DNA of 64,000 nt from Rubrivivax sp. (GTDB lineage Bacteria > Pseudomonadota > Gammaproteobacteria > Burkholderiales > Burkholderiaceae_C): contig JAIXWM010000178.1 in the NCBI GenBank assembly GCA_027491255.1, positions 1 through 64,000 of the forward strand, in the 5' to 3' direction. Position 1 is the first letter of the stretch. The number at the start of each line of letters is the position of its first letter. The notes under the pieces are model-generated. The model was not told where the DNA came from. It was given only the letters and a program-made list of their open reading frames with translations, and did no database searches. Positions 1 to 8,602 of the stretch are shown here, one piece after another. The position numbers were made by a program, and so were the translations under genes.

Positions 1-36
1 TGCGGATTCCCGTGTGAAAGTAGGACATCGTCAGGC
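1..36 (+). rRNA. rrf: 5S ribosomal RNA, 3' end only
   Basis: The first ~36 bases match the conserved 3' portion of proteobacterial 5S rRNA (CCCGTGTGAAAGTAGG followed by CATCGTCAGGC at the end). The 5' two thirds lie outside the window, so an rRNA operon on the plus strand ends here. A strong hairpin terminator follows 15 bases later, as expected for the end of an rrn operon. The exact 3' end could differ by one or two bases. Confidence 0.88.
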
Positions 37-50
37 TATTTACGTACGAA

Positions 51-75
51 GGGGAGCCCGTTGGGCTCCCCTTTT
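51..75 (+). terminator. Rho-independent terminator of the rRNA operon
   Basis: A perfect 9-bp stem (GGGGAGCCC / GGGCTCCCC, 51-59 and 63-71) with a 3-nt loop is followed by TTTT at 72-75. It lies directly downstream of the 5S rRNA end. About 170 bases without a recognisable gene follow before the rsmD stop codon. Confidence 0.9.
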
Positions 76-244
76 GTATTTGGGCGTCCACCGCATGCCG
101 CAGTTTGTGCCGGTATGCCTTCGGCGCGCGTCAGTCTACTTGTTGCGTCATCAAGCGGCCAGACGCCGACCATTGATGCGCTCGACAGCAAAGGGAGCGA
201 TATATCGCAGCCAGCGGCCCCTGCACTTCTGTCTGCTTGGTTCG

Positions 245-808
245 TCAGTCCCGACGCAGAAGATGGAAGAAAACCGCTCCTGCTCTTCCTTGCCTGATGA
301 TGCTCCAGCCGGCGGGCGCACTGAGCATCCGGCTGTCCTCGGCGTACGCGTAGCCTCCGGTTTCCACCAGAGCCGCAGCCGAGGCGAGCGCCGACTCCAC
401 AAGTCCACTTCCGTAGGGCGGGTCGAGAAGCACCAGGTCGTAAGCGCCGGGCGGACCCCTTCGCATCACCGACAGCGCGTCATCGCAGACCACCTCAACC
501 GAGTCCGCCTTCAAGCGCTGCACGACCGAGCGCAGGCTTGCGGCGAGCACGGGATCGCGCTCGACCAGCCACACGTTGCGTGCACCGCGCGACGCCGCTT
601 CCAGGCCGAGTGCGCCGCTTCCGGCGAAGGCGTCAAGACATCGCCATCCACTCAGGTCCTGGCCCAACCAATTGAACAAGGTCTCTCGAACTCGGTCTGG
701 CGTGGGGCGCAGGCCGGGGAAGTCAGCCACCGGCAGCTTGCTGCGTTTCCAACGGCCACCGATGAGGCGAACCTCGTGTCGGTGCCCCTTGGGCGAAGTG
801 CCAGCCAT
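245..808 (-). CDS. rsmD: 16S rRNA (guanine(966)-N2)-methyltransferase RsmD
   Basis: RsmD uses S-adenosylmethionine to methylate N2 of G966 in 16S rRNA during 30S assembly. The 187-residue protein shows the SAM-binding loop AFAGSGALGLEAASRG and the catalytic-type motif LLDPPYGSG, equivalent to the (D/N)PP(Y/F) box of N-methyltransferases, in the family order and at the family length (~190 aa). The ATG at 808 is preferred because an AGGA lies 7 nt upstream and the family-typical N-terminus (HRHEVRLIGGRWKRSKL) follows closely; an in-frame ATG at 874 would add 22 unlikely residues. It ends the minus-strand series of his genes, 137 bp beyond hisF, and converges with the rRNA operon. Confidence 0.93.
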   Translation of the reverse strand: MAGTSPKGHRHEVRLIGGRWKRSKLPVADFPGLRPTPDRVRETLFNWLGQDLSGWRCLDAFAGSGALGLEAASRGARNVWLVERDPVLAASLRSVVQRLKADSVEVVCDDALSVMRRGPPGAYDLVLLDPPYGSGLVESALASAAALVETGGYAYAEDSRMLSAPAGWSIIRQGRAGAVFFHLLRRD

Positions 809-945
809 CGGTGGTCCTGCGCGGATCGTTGAGGTGCACGAATCACCGACGGCGAACGCCGCCGCATCGGCCACAAGAATCTGCGTCAGTCATCAATGGA
901 CGGAATGCTCGCGCGCTCGATCGAGAACCGCTCGCTCATTGCGCA

Positions 946-1725
946 TCACCGACGCACCACGATCCCTGCGCCAGCCAGCGCGTCCTTGGCCTGCTCGACC
1001 GTGAACTGCCCGTAGTGGAAGATGCTGGCTGCGAGCACGGCGTCCGCACCGCCGATGCGGATGCCGTCCACCAGGTGCTCCAGCGTCCCCACGCCGCCGG
1101 AGGCGATCACGGGCACTGGAACCGCGTCGGTGACTGCACGCGTCAACTCGAGATCGAAGCCGACCTTCGTGCCATCCCGGTCCATGCTGGTGAGCAGTAT
1201 CTCGCCCGCGCCGGCCTCCTGCATCCTGCGGGCCCAGGCCACAGCGTCGAGGCCTGTATTGCGTCGGCCGCCGTGCGTGTAGACGTCCCAGCCCGAGTCC
1301 TGCAAATGAACATCGCCGCGAGCCCGCCGTTTCGCGTCGATCGCGACAACGATGCATTGCGCGCCGTAGCGCTGCGACGCTTCCTCGATCACGACGGGGT
1401 TGGACACCGCCGCGGAATTGAAACTGACCTTGTCGGCGCCGGCATTCAAGAGCCGACGCACATCGTCGACGCTGCGTACGCCCCCGCCGACCGTCAGTGG
1501 AATGAATACCTTGGCGGCGACCGCCTCGACGATGTGCAGGATCATGTCCCGGCCATCGGAGGTGGCGGTGATGTCGAGGAAGGTGATCTCGTCGGCGCCT
1601 TGCTCGTTGTAACGCGCGGCGATCTCCACCGGATCGCCTGCATCGCGCAGTTCGACGAAGTTCACGCCCTTCACGACGCGCCCAGCGGTGACGTCCAGGC
1701 AGGGGATGATGCGTTTGGCCAGCAA
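946..1725 (-). CDS. hisF: Imidazole glycerol phosphate synthase, cyclase subunit HisF
   Basis: HisF is the (beta/alpha)8 cyclase subunit that, with ammonia from HisH, converts PRFAR to imidazole glycerol phosphate and AICAR (step 5 of histidine synthesis). The 259-residue sequence is full length and keeps both catalytic aspartates, D11 (IIPCLD) and D130 (VVAID), plus the phosphate-binding loops VGGGVRS and ASGGVGT. It is the last his gene of this run, 40 bp after hisA. The usual next genes hisI and hisE (or hisIE) are absent: only a 137-bp gap separates it from rsmD, so those steps must be encoded elsewhere. Confidence 0.97.
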   Translation of the reverse strand: MLAKRIIPCLDVTAGRVVKGVNFVELRDAGDPVEIAARYNEQGADEITFLDITATSDGRDMILHIVEAVAAKVFIPLTVGGGVRSVDDVRRLLNAGADKVSFNSAAVSNPVVIEEASQRYGAQCIVVAIDAKRRARGDVHLQDSGWDVYTHGGRRNTGLDAVAWARRMQEAGAGEILLTSMDRDGTKVGFDLELTRAVTDAVPVPVIASGGVGTLEHLVDGIRIGGADAVLAASIFHYGQFTVEQAKDALAGAGIVVRR

Positions 1726-1765
1726 GGCGGGAACTTCCCTGGACTCGACGGCAGCGGGCCGGCCT

Positions 1766-2506
1766 TCAGGCGCTCAGCGCGTCAGCGCGCGCCTGCGCTG
1801 CCGCGAAGTCCAGCGACCCGGTGTAGATGGATCGGCCGCAGATGACCCCCGCCACGCCCTCGGACCGGACTGCGCACAGGCGCTCGATGTCCTCCATGCC
1901 CGCAAGGCCGCCCGAGGCGATCACCGGAATGGTCAGCGCCTGCGCCAGCCGCACGGTGGCCTCCACGTTGACGCCCGTCAGCATGCCGTCGCGACCGATG
2001 TCGGTGTAGATCACCGACTCGACGCCGTAGTCCTCGAACTTGCGCGCCAGGTCGACGACCTCGTGGCCTGTGAGCTTGCTCCAGCCGTCGGTCGCGACCC
2101 TGCCGTCCTTTGCGTCCAGTCCGACGATGATGTGTCCACCGAAGGCGCTGCAGGCGTCCTTCAGAAAACCGGGGTTCTTGACCGCGGCGGTACCGATGAT
2201 GACGTAGCGGATGCCGTCGTCAAGATAGCGCTCGATGGTGTCGAGATCGCGGATACCTCCACCCAGTTGCACGGGGACGTCCTCACCCACGGCTCGCAGT
2301 ATCGATTTCACCGCCCCCTCGTTCACCGGCTTGCCGGCGAAGGCGCCATTCAGATCGACCAGATGAAGTCGGCGCGCGCCCGCGTCGAGCCAGCGCCGCG
2401 CCATGGCCGCCGGATCGTCGCCGAAGGTCGTCGATGCATTCATGTCGCCTTGTTGAAGACGGACACACTTGCCGTCCTTCAGGTCGATGGCGGGAATCAG
2501 AAGCAT
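1766..2506 (-). CDS. hisA: Phosphoribosylformimino-5-aminoimidazole carboxamide ribotide isomerase HisA
   Basis: HisA performs the Amadori isomerisation of ProFAR to PRFAR, the substrate of HisF/HisH. The 246-residue protein begins MLLIPAIDLKDG, the family's conserved N-terminus, with catalytic D8; the second catalytic aspartate is D131 (VGLDAKDG). Phosphate-binding motifs LGGGIRD and ASGGLAG are present. The ATG at 2506 is chosen over an in-frame ATG 48 bp upstream because homologues start exactly at this motif. It lies 71 bp after hisH and 40 bp before hisF, and its barrel is paralogous to HisF. Confidence 0.97.
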   Translation of the reverse strand: MLLIPAIDLKDGKCVRLQQGDMNASTTFGDDPAAMARRWLDAGARRLHLVDLNGAFAGKPVNEGAVKSILRAVGEDVPVQLGGGIRDLDTIERYLDDGIRYVIIGTAAVKNPGFLKDACSAFGGHIIVGLDAKDGRVATDGWSKLTGHEVVDLARKFEDYGVESVIYTDIGRDGMLTGVNVEATVRLAQALTIPVIASGGLAGMEDIERLCAVRSEGVAGVICGRSIYTGSLDFAAAQARADALSA

Positions 2507-2577
2507 GGCTCGCTCAGAGCGTGGTGGGAGTGGGTTTCGATGGCACGAGCGCAATTCGGGTCAGCCGCTGCGCCCGG

Positions 2578-3240
2578 TCAGGGGTTCCAGGTGAGGAAGT
2601 TTCGATACAAGGCCAGCCCATCGGCGGCGCTCTTCTCAGGGTGGAATTGGGTGGCAAAAATGTTATCCCGCGCCACGGCGCAGGTAAAGCGGTCACCGTA
2701 ATCCGCCTCGCCCGTGGTGTGCTTTCGCTCCAAGGGCACCGCGTAGTAGCTGTGCACGAAATAGAACCATGCGCCGTCAGGGACCCCGCGCCACATGGCA
2801 TGCGCGCCCGTTGCGCCACCCGCGGTCTGGAAGACCTGGTTCCATCCCATCTGCGGCACCTTGTAGCGGCTGCCGTCGGACTGCAGACGGCCCTGCAGTT
2901 GAAACCGAACCACCCGTCCCGGGATCAGTCCCAGCCCTGGGGTGTCCTGCTCCTCGCTGTGGTCGAGCAGCATCTGCATGCCCACGCAGACCCCCATCAG
3001 GGGTTTGTTGGCCGCGGCGTGGAGCACGGCTTCGCGCAGTCCCGAGCCTTCCAACTCGCGCATGCAGTCACGCATCGCGCCCTGGCCCGGCAGGATCACG
3101 CGGTCCGCGCCGTAGACCTCCTCGGGCTCGGCGGTCACGATCACACGCACGTCGGCCGCGTGCGCAACGTGCGTCACCGCCTGCGACACCGAGCGCAGGT
3201 TGCCCATGCCGTAGTCGACGACGGCAACCGTCGTTCCCAT
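2578..3240 (-). CDS. hisH: Imidazole glycerol phosphate synthase, glutamine amidotransferase subunit HisH
   Basis: HisH hydrolyses glutamine and channels ammonia to HisF. This 220-residue class I amidotransferase keeps the catalytic triad: nucleophile C85 in GVCVGMQ, and H200 and E202 in FHPEKS. The start MGTTVAVVDYGMGNL is family-typical. It begins 3 bp after the hisB stop codon, so the two are almost certainly translated from one message. Length is normal for the family (~200-220 aa). Confidence 0.97.
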   Translation of the reverse strand: MGTTVAVVDYGMGNLRSVSQAVTHVAHAADVRVIVTAEPEEVYGADRVILPGQGAMRDCMRELEGSGLREAVLHAAANKPLMGVCVGMQMLLDHSEEQDTPGLGLIPGRVVRFQLQGRLQSDGSRYKVPQMGWNQVFQTAGGATGAHAMWRGVPDGAWFYFVHSYYAVPLERKHTTGEADYGDRFTCAVARDNIFATQFHPEKSAADGLALYRNFLTWNP

Positions 3241-3243
3241 GGC

Positions 3244-3846
3244 TTACAGCGACCCCTTCGTCGACGGTATCTGACCTGCCGCGCGCGCATCGGGCGTCAA
3301 GGCCATGCGCAGGGCGCGCGCGAAGGCCTTGAACACCGTTTCGCATTGGTGGTGCGCGTTCTGCCCCTTCAGGTTGTCGATGTGCAGCGTCACCTGGGCG
3401 TGGTTGGCAAAGCCCTGGAAGAACTCGTGCGTCAACTGGGTGTCGAAGTCCCCGATCATCCCCGCCTTGAACGGCACGTCCATGTGCAGCCCGGGACGGC
3501 CGGAGAAGTCGACGACCACGCGGGACAGCGCTTCGTCCAGCGGGACGTAGGCATGGCCGTAGCGCGCGATGCCCCGCTTGTCACCAACCGCCTGCGCCAC
3601 CGCCATGCCCAGCGTGATGCCCACATCCTCGACCGTGTGGTGACCGTCGATGTGGAGGTCGCCGTCGGCTTCGATATCCAGGTCGATCATGCCGTGGCGC
3701 GCGATCTGGTCGAGCATGTGATCGAAGAACCCGATCCCGGTGGCCAGTGTGGCGTCGCCGCGTCCGTCCAGGTCCAGCCGGACGTTGATGCGGGTTTCCT
3801 TGGTGTCGCGCCGGATCTCGGCGCGGCGGGGGGGCGGGTTGCTCAT
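3244..3846 (-). CDS. hisB: Imidazoleglycerol-phosphate dehydratase HisB
   Basis: HisB dehydrates imidazole glycerol phosphate to imidazole acetol phosphate, the substrate of HisC. The 200-residue protein is the monofunctional form, without the N-terminal histidinol-phosphatase domain of enterobacteria. It shows the manganese-binding histidine-rich motifs FFDHMLDQIARHG, HHTVEDVGI, and HAQVTLH with HHQCETVFKAF. The ATG at 3846 (MSNPPPRRAE) is preferred to an in-frame ATG 15 bp upstream because homologues begin near RRAEI. It sits 30 bp after the HisD-HisC frame and 3 bp before hisH. Confidence 0.96.
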   Translation of the reverse strand: MSNPPPRRAEIRRDTKETRINVRLDLDGRGDATLATGIGFFDHMLDQIARHGMIDLDIEADGDLHIDGHHTVEDVGITLGMAVAQAVGDKRGIARYGHAYVPLDEALSRVVVDFSGRPGLHMDVPFKAGMIGDFDTQLTHEFFQGFANHAQVTLHIDNLKGQNAHHQCETVFKAFARALRMALTPDARAAGQIPSTKGSL

Positions 3847-3876
3847 GCAGAACTCCTGCACTGTGGATGCGGTGGG

Positions 3877-6438
3877 TCAGCTCGGTGCGACGCCATCCGA
3901 GCCTGCCAGGCTCGCCGCCAGCGCGTCGAGCATCAGCCGATTCTCCTGCGGCGTGCCCACGGTCAGGCGAAGACACTGGGCCAGGAGCGGGTGCAACCCG
4001 GCGATGTGCTTGACCAGCACGCCGCGGGTCTTCATGCCGGTAAAGGCTCGCGCCGAGTCGGGCACCCGCACGAGGATCATGTTGGCTTCGCTCGGGTAGA
4101 CCTGCACGCCTGGCAGTGCGGCAAGCGCCGCGGCCAGGCGCTCGCGTTCGGCCCGCAGCACCGTCGCCTGGCGCGCGTACTCGTCGGCATGCTCGAGCGC
4201 GAACAGGGCCGCCTCGGCATTGAGCACGCTGACGTTGTAGGGCGGGCGCACCTTGTCGATCTCGTCGATCAGCGCCGCATGCCCGCACAGGTAGCCCAGC
4301 CGCACGCCGGCGAGCCCGAACTTGCTGAGAGTGCGCAGCACCAGCACGTGCGGGTGCGCCGCCATGCGCGCCATCCAGCTGCGCGAGGCAAAGGGCTGGT
4401 AGGCCTCGTCGAACACGACCAGACCCTGCTGCCGGCCCACTGCCTCGACGATGCGGTCGATGATGCCGTCGTCGAAGAGGTTGGCCGTCGGGTTGTTCGG
4501 ATAGGCGATGTAGGTCAGTGCCGGGCGATGTTCGTCGATGGCTGCGAGCATGGCCGACTGGTCGAGCTCGAAGTCAGGGCGCAGCGGCACCCCGACGAAA
4601 CGCAGCCCGCGCAGGCGCGCGCTCATCTCGTACATCACGAAGCCCGGCAGCGGTGCCAGGATGCTGGCGCCCGGCACGTTGCAGGCCACCGAGAGCAGGT
4701 CGATGAGCTCGTCCGAGCCGTTGCCCAGCATCAGACGGCAGCCTGCCGGCACATCGGCGAATTGCGCCAACGCATGGACCAGTTCGCCGATGCGCGCGCC
4801 AGGGTAGCGGTTGATCGCCACGCGCGCAAGCCGCTGGCCGAGCGCCGCCTGCAGCGGCTCGGGCAGGGTGAAGGGGTTCTCCATCGCGTCCAGCTTGACG
4901 AGGCCGGTGCTGGGCTGGATGGCGTACGCGTGCATCGACTGCACGTCCTGGCGCAAGGTGTGCTGCAGGCGCGTGGGCAGCGGGGTCGCCGTGGATGGCG
5001 CCCAGGTGCCGTGGCCCGGCGCATCGGCGGGATCCTCCAGGCGCATCTGCGCCGCGCGCGCGTGCGCCTGCAGTCCTTCGCCGGTCGCAAGCTCGGCGGC
5101 GATCGGGCCCAGCGCGCGCGCTCCGGCCGCGCTGACTTCGATCAGGCTGCTGCGCTTCTGGAAGTCGTACACGCCCAGCGGCGAGGAAAAGCGTGCCGTG
5201 CCCGAGGTCGGCAGCACGTGGTTCGGGCCGGCGCAGTAGTCGCCCAGGCTCTCGCTTGTCCACGCGCCGAGGAAGATGGCACCGGCGTGGCGAAGCAGCG
5301 GCTCCCAGCGCCCGGGCTCGCGCGCGCTGATCTCCAGATGCTCCGGGGCGATGCGGTTGCTGAGGGCGCAAGCCTCGGCCATGTCGCGTGTGAGGATGAG
5401 CGCGCCACGACCTTCGAGCGAGGCACGGATCACCTCGCGCCGCGGCATCGCGGGCAACAGCCGCTCGATGGCGGCATGCACCGCGTCGAGGTAGGCGGCA
5501 TCCGGGCACAGCAGCAGGCTCTGCGCGAGTTCGTCGTGCTCGGCCTGGCTGAACAAGTCCATCGCGACCCAGTCCGGCGGCGTCATGCCGTCGGCCAGCA
5601 CCAGGATCTCGCTCGGCCCGGCGATCATGTCGATGCCAACCTGGCCGAACACCCGGCGCTTGGCGCTGGCAACATAGGCATTGCCCGGGCCCGTTATCTT
5701 GTCCACACGCGGGATCGTGGCCGTCCCCCAGGCCAGCGCGGCCACCGCCTGCGCGCCGCCGATAGTGAAGGCGCGGCTGACGCCGGCCACGGCCGCGGCG
5801 GCCAGCACCAGGTCGCTGCGCTCGCCCGCCGTCGCTGCCGTTGTCGCTGTGCTGCCGCCCTCGCGCCCGCCCGTGGCCACGCTGCCGCGCACCGGTGTGG
5901 GCACGACCATGACGATCTCGCCCACCCCTGCGACCCGCGCCGGGATCGCGTTCATCAACACGCTGGACGGGTAGGCGGCCTTGCCGCCCGGCACGTACAG
6001 GCCCACCCGGTCCAGGGCTGTGACCTTCTGGCCCAGCAGTGTCCCGTCGGCATCGCGGTACTGCCAGCCACGTCCGCAGGCCTCGAGTTGGCGCTCGTGG
6101 TAGGCGCGCACGCGCCGGGCCGCGGCCTCCAGGGCTGCGCGCTGCGCCGGCGTGATGCGCTCGAGCGCGCCTTCGAGCTCGGTGCGGCCGATCTCGAGCG
6201 CGCGCGCGTCAGCCACCTGAAGGCCGTCGAAGCGCGCGGTGTACTCGAGGACGGCCGCGTCGCCGCGCAGCCGCACGTCGTCGACGATGGCGGCCACGCG
6301 GGCCTCGATCGCGGCGTCGGTTTCGGCCGACCAGTGCAGCACGCGCGCGAAATCCGCCTCGAAGTCAGCAGCGGTCGTCGACAGGCGGCGCAGCGCCACG
6401 CGGGTGTTGGAGGTGGCCGGCACCGGCAGGTTGCTCAT
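3877..6438 (-). CDS. hisDC: HisD-HisC fusion: histidinol dehydrogenase joined to histidinol-phosphate aminotransferase
   Basis: One uninterrupted 853-codon frame contains two enzymes that are normally separate. Residues ~1-475 are histidinol dehydrogenase with zinc ligands Q298, H301, D400, H459 and catalytic pair E366/H367 (APEHLE). Residues ~488-853 are a class I/II PLP aminotransferase, HisC, with YPNNPTAN (646-653), D677 (FDEAY) and PLP lysine K706 (LSKFG). Both active sites are intact, so a bifunctional enzyme for the last oxidation and the transamination step is likely. Position 183-207 of HisD carries an extra low-complexity Gly/Ser/Thr/Ala stretch. The joint contains W479 (TGG) and T483 (ACG), each one transition from TGA and ATG. 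ATG at 6438 overlaps the hisG stop by 4 bp. A base-call error at the joint cannot be excluded. Confidence 0.9.
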   Translation of the reverse strand: MSNLPVPATSNTRVALRRLSTTAADFEADFARVLHWSAETDAAIEARVAAIVDDVRLRGDAAVLEYTARFDGLQVADARALEIGRTELEGALERITPAQRAALEAAARRVRAYHERQLEACGRGWQYRDADGTLLGQKVTALDRVGLYVPGGKAAYPSSVLMNAIPARVAGVGEIVMVVPTPVRGSVATGGREGGSTATTAATAGERSDLVLAAAAVAGVSRAFTIGGAQAVAALAWGTATIPRVDKITGPGNAYVASAKRRVFGQVGIDMIAGPSEILVLADGMTPPDWVAMDLFSQAEHDELAQSLLLCPDAAYLDAVHAAIERLLPAMPRREVIRASLEGRGALILTRDMAEACALSNRIAPEHLEISAREPGRWEPLLRHAGAIFLGAWTSESLGDYCAGPNHVLPTSGTARFSSPLGVYDFQKRSSLIEVSAAGARALGPIAAELATGEGLQAHARAAQMRLEDPADAPGHGTWAPSTATPLPTRLQHTLRQDVQSMHAYAIQPSTGLVKLDAMENPFTLPEPLQAALGQRLARVAINRYPGARIGELVHALAQFADVPAGCRLMLGNGSDELIDLLSVACNVPGASILAPLPGFVMYEMSARLRGLRFVGVPLRPDFELDQSAMLAAIDEHRPALTYIAYPNNPTANLFDDGIIDRIVEAVGRQQGLVVFDEAYQPFASRSWMARMAAHPHVLVLRTLSKFGLAGVRLGYLCGHAALIDEIDKVRPPYNVSVLNAEAALFALEHADEYARQATVLRAERERLAAALAALPGVQVYPSEANMILVRVPDSARAFTGMKTRGVLVKHIAGLHPLLAQCLRLTVGTPQENRLMLDALAASLAGSDGVAPS

Positions 6439-7178
6439 GAGTGCCCCCCGGGTCGCGCTGCACACGACTCGCCACCCTCGGGGGTCGAGATGACCTGGGG
6501 ACCGGTGTCTTCTCGAGGGGACGATGCCATCGGCGCATGGCGATCCGCCACCGCCGCAGCGATCGAATCGACGAGCGCCCGCATAGGCTCGCGCTTGAGC
6601 TTGAGCGCGGCCTGGTTCACCACCAGGCGCGAGCTGATCTCCATGATGCGCTCGACCTCGACGAGTTGATTGGCCCGCAGCGTGCTGCCGGTGGAGACGA
6701 GGTCGACGATTGCGTCAGCAAGGCCCGTCAGCGGCGCGAGCTCCATGGAACCGTAGAGCTTGATCAGGTCGACATGCACGCCCTTGTCGCTGAAGTGCTG
6801 CCGCGCGATCTGCGTGTACTTGGTCGCCACGCGAATGCGCGATCCCTGACGCACGGCGCTCGCGTAGTCGAAGTCCACGCGCGCGGCCACGCTCATGCGG
6901 CAGCGGGCGATGCGCAGGTCCAGCGGCCGGTACAGGCCGTCGTCGCTGTGCTCGAGAAGGGTGTCGAGCCCCGCCACGCCCAGGTCGGCGCCGCCATGTT
7001 GAACGTAGGTCGGCACGTCGGTGGCACGCACCAGCACGACGCGCAGGTCGGCCCGGTTCGTGGGGAGGATGAGCTTGCGGCTCTGGTCCGGATCCTCGGT
7101 GACCTCGATGCCGGCCGCGGCCAGCAGCGGCAGCGTTTCCTCGAAGATCCTGCCCTTGGAAAGCGCGAGCGTGATCAT
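6435..7178 (-). CDS. hisG: ATP phosphoribosyltransferase catalytic subunit HisG (short form)
   Basis: HisG joins ATP and PRPP, the committed and feedback-regulated step of histidine synthesis. The 247-residue protein starts MITLALSKGRIFEETLPLL and carries the PRPP-binding region (IVDLVSTGSTLRAN). It is the short form lacking the C-terminal regulatory domain, so it should depend on a HisZ partner not found in this window. About 30 residues at the C-terminus (after VADRH) look like a disordered extension. ATG at 7178 is supported by GGGAGG 8 nt upstream; an in-frame ATG at 7196 overlaps the murA stop and is an alternative. The stop overlaps hisD by 4 bp. Confidence 0.95.
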   Translation of the reverse strand: MITLALSKGRIFEETLPLLAAAGIEVTEDPDQSRKLILPTNRADLRVVLVRATDVPTYVQHGGADLGVAGLDTLLEHSDDGLYRPLDLRIARCRMSVAARVDFDYASAVRQGSRIRVATKYTQIARQHFSDKGVHVDLIKLYGSMELAPLTGLADAIVDLVSTGSTLRANQLVEVERIMEISSRLVVNQAALKLKREPMRALVDSIAAAVADRHAPMASSPREDTGPQVISTPEGGESCAARPGGHS

Positions 7179-7195
7179 GCCGGCGGCCTCCCGCA

Positions 7196-8509
7196 TCACC
7201 GCACGCGCTCGACGTCGGCACCCAGGCTCCTGAGCTTGGCCTCCATCGCCTCGTAACCGCGGTCCAGGTGGTAGATGCGATCGACCAGCGTCTCGCCCTC
7301 GGCCACGAGGCCTGCGATGACGAGGCTCGCCGAGGCGCGCAGGTCGGTCGCCATGACACGCGCGCCCGACAGGCGTGGCACCCCATGGACGACCGCCGTG
7401 TGGCCGTCGATCTGGACGTGAGCCCCCAGGCGCAGCAGTTCGTCGACGTGCATGAAGCGGTTCTCGAAGATCGTCTCCGAGATCTTGGCCGCGCCCTCGG
7501 CGACGCAGTTCACGGCCATGAACTGGGCCTGCATGTCGGTGGGAAAGGCGGGGTACTCGCTCGTGCGGAAGCTGACCGCGCGCGGGCGTGCATCGGCCTC
7601 GACGCGGATCCAGTCCGGCCCGCATTCGAGCCGGGCGCCGGCCTCGCGCAGTTTGTCGAGCACCGCGTCCAGGTGATGCGGATTGGCGCCGCGAAGCAGG
7701 ACATTGCCACCCGCGGCTGCCACCGCGCACAGGAAGGTGCCCGTCTCGATGCGGTCGGGGATGATGCGGTGCGGCTGCGCTGGCGGGCGCAGTGCGTCGA
7801 CGCCCTGGATGCGGATGCGGCTCGTGCCGTGGCCCTCGATGCGCGCGCCCATCGAGATCAGCAACTCGGCCAGGTCGGGGATCTCCGGCTCCTGCGCTGC
7901 GTTCTCCAGCAGCGTCTCGCCCTGCGCCAGCGTGGCGGCCATCATCAGGTTCTCGGTGCCGGTGACGGTCACCATGTCCGTGGTGATGCGTGCGCCCTTG
8001 AGCCGTGTCGTCTTGGCGATGATGTTGCCGCGCTCGACCGTGATCTGCGCTCCCATGGTCTGCAGGCCCTTGATGTGCTGGTCCACCGGGCGCGAACCGA
8101 TCGCGCAGCCGCCCGGCAGCGAGACGATAGCCACGCCGAAGCGCGCCAGCAGGGGCCCCAGCACGAGGATGGATGCGCGCATCGTCTTGACGAGTTCGTA
8201 GGGCGCGACCGGGTTGTTCACCGGGCCGGCGTCCACGATCAGCTCGTGGGCCCGGTCCGCGCCTGCGGTGCCGGGCGGCACGGCGGCGTCGCCGGTGTCG
8301 GTCTCGTCGCCCCAGCGCGCGCTGGCGCCCATCTGGCGCAGCAGCTTCAGGGTGGTGTGCACGTCCTGCAGGCGTGGCACGTTGTGCAGCGTCACCGGGC
8401 CGGGCACCAGCAGTGCCGCGCAGAGCTCGGGCAGGGCGGCGTTCTTCGCGCCGGAGATCTTGATCTCGCCCTGGAGCGGTCGGCCGCCGCGGATGAGGAG
8501 TTGGTCCAT
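7196..8509 (-). CDS. murA: UDP-N-acetylglucosamine 1-carboxyvinyltransferase MurA
   Basis: MurA transfers enolpyruvate from PEP to UDP-GlcNAc, the first committed step of peptidoglycan synthesis and the target of fosfomycin. The 437-residue protein keeps the K22-N23 pair (ISGAKNAALP) and the catalytic cysteine C135 in LPGGCAIGSRP, the residue alkylated by fosfomycin. A short insertion at about residues 70-88 (TDTGDAAVPPG region) makes it slightly longer than the E. coli enzyme. ATG at 8509 (MDQLLIRGG) matches the family N-terminus. It lies 93 bp after bolA and just before hisG, an order common in betaproteobacteria. Confidence 0.97.
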   Translation of the reverse strand: MDQLLIRGGRPLQGEIKISGAKNAALPELCAALLVPGPVTLHNVPRLQDVHTTLKLLRQMGASARWGDETDTGDAAVPPGTAGADRAHELIVDAGPVNNPVAPYELVKTMRASILVLGPLLARFGVAIVSLPGGCAIGSRPVDQHIKGLQTMGAQITVERGNIIAKTTRLKGARITTDMVTVTGTENLMMAATLAQGETLLENAAQEPEIPDLAELLISMGARIEGHGTSRIRIQGVDALRPPAQPHRIIPDRIETGTFLCAVAAAGGNVLLRGANPHHLDAVLDKLREAGARLECGPDWIRVEADARPRAVSFRTSEYPAFPTDMQAQFMAVNCVAEGAAKISETIFENRFMHVDELLRLGAHVQIDGHTAVVHGVPRLSGARVMATDLRASASLVIAGLVAEGETLVDRIYHLDRGYEAMEAKLRSLGADVERVR

Positions 8510-8602
8510 GGTGTGGGCGCGTGGGTCAGGACGGCGCGTTGCCGGCTCCACGGGCGCCCGACGCGGCGCTCCAGAGCCGCCCGCGCGCTGCGCAGGCGGG
8601 TT

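Noticed and set aside
2434..6669. Very long open frame (1411 codons) on the plus strand opposite the his genes
   Set aside because: It is a shadow produced by high GC and codon bias; its translation is His/Arg/Ala-rich with no recognisable domain, while the minus strand holds complete his genes.
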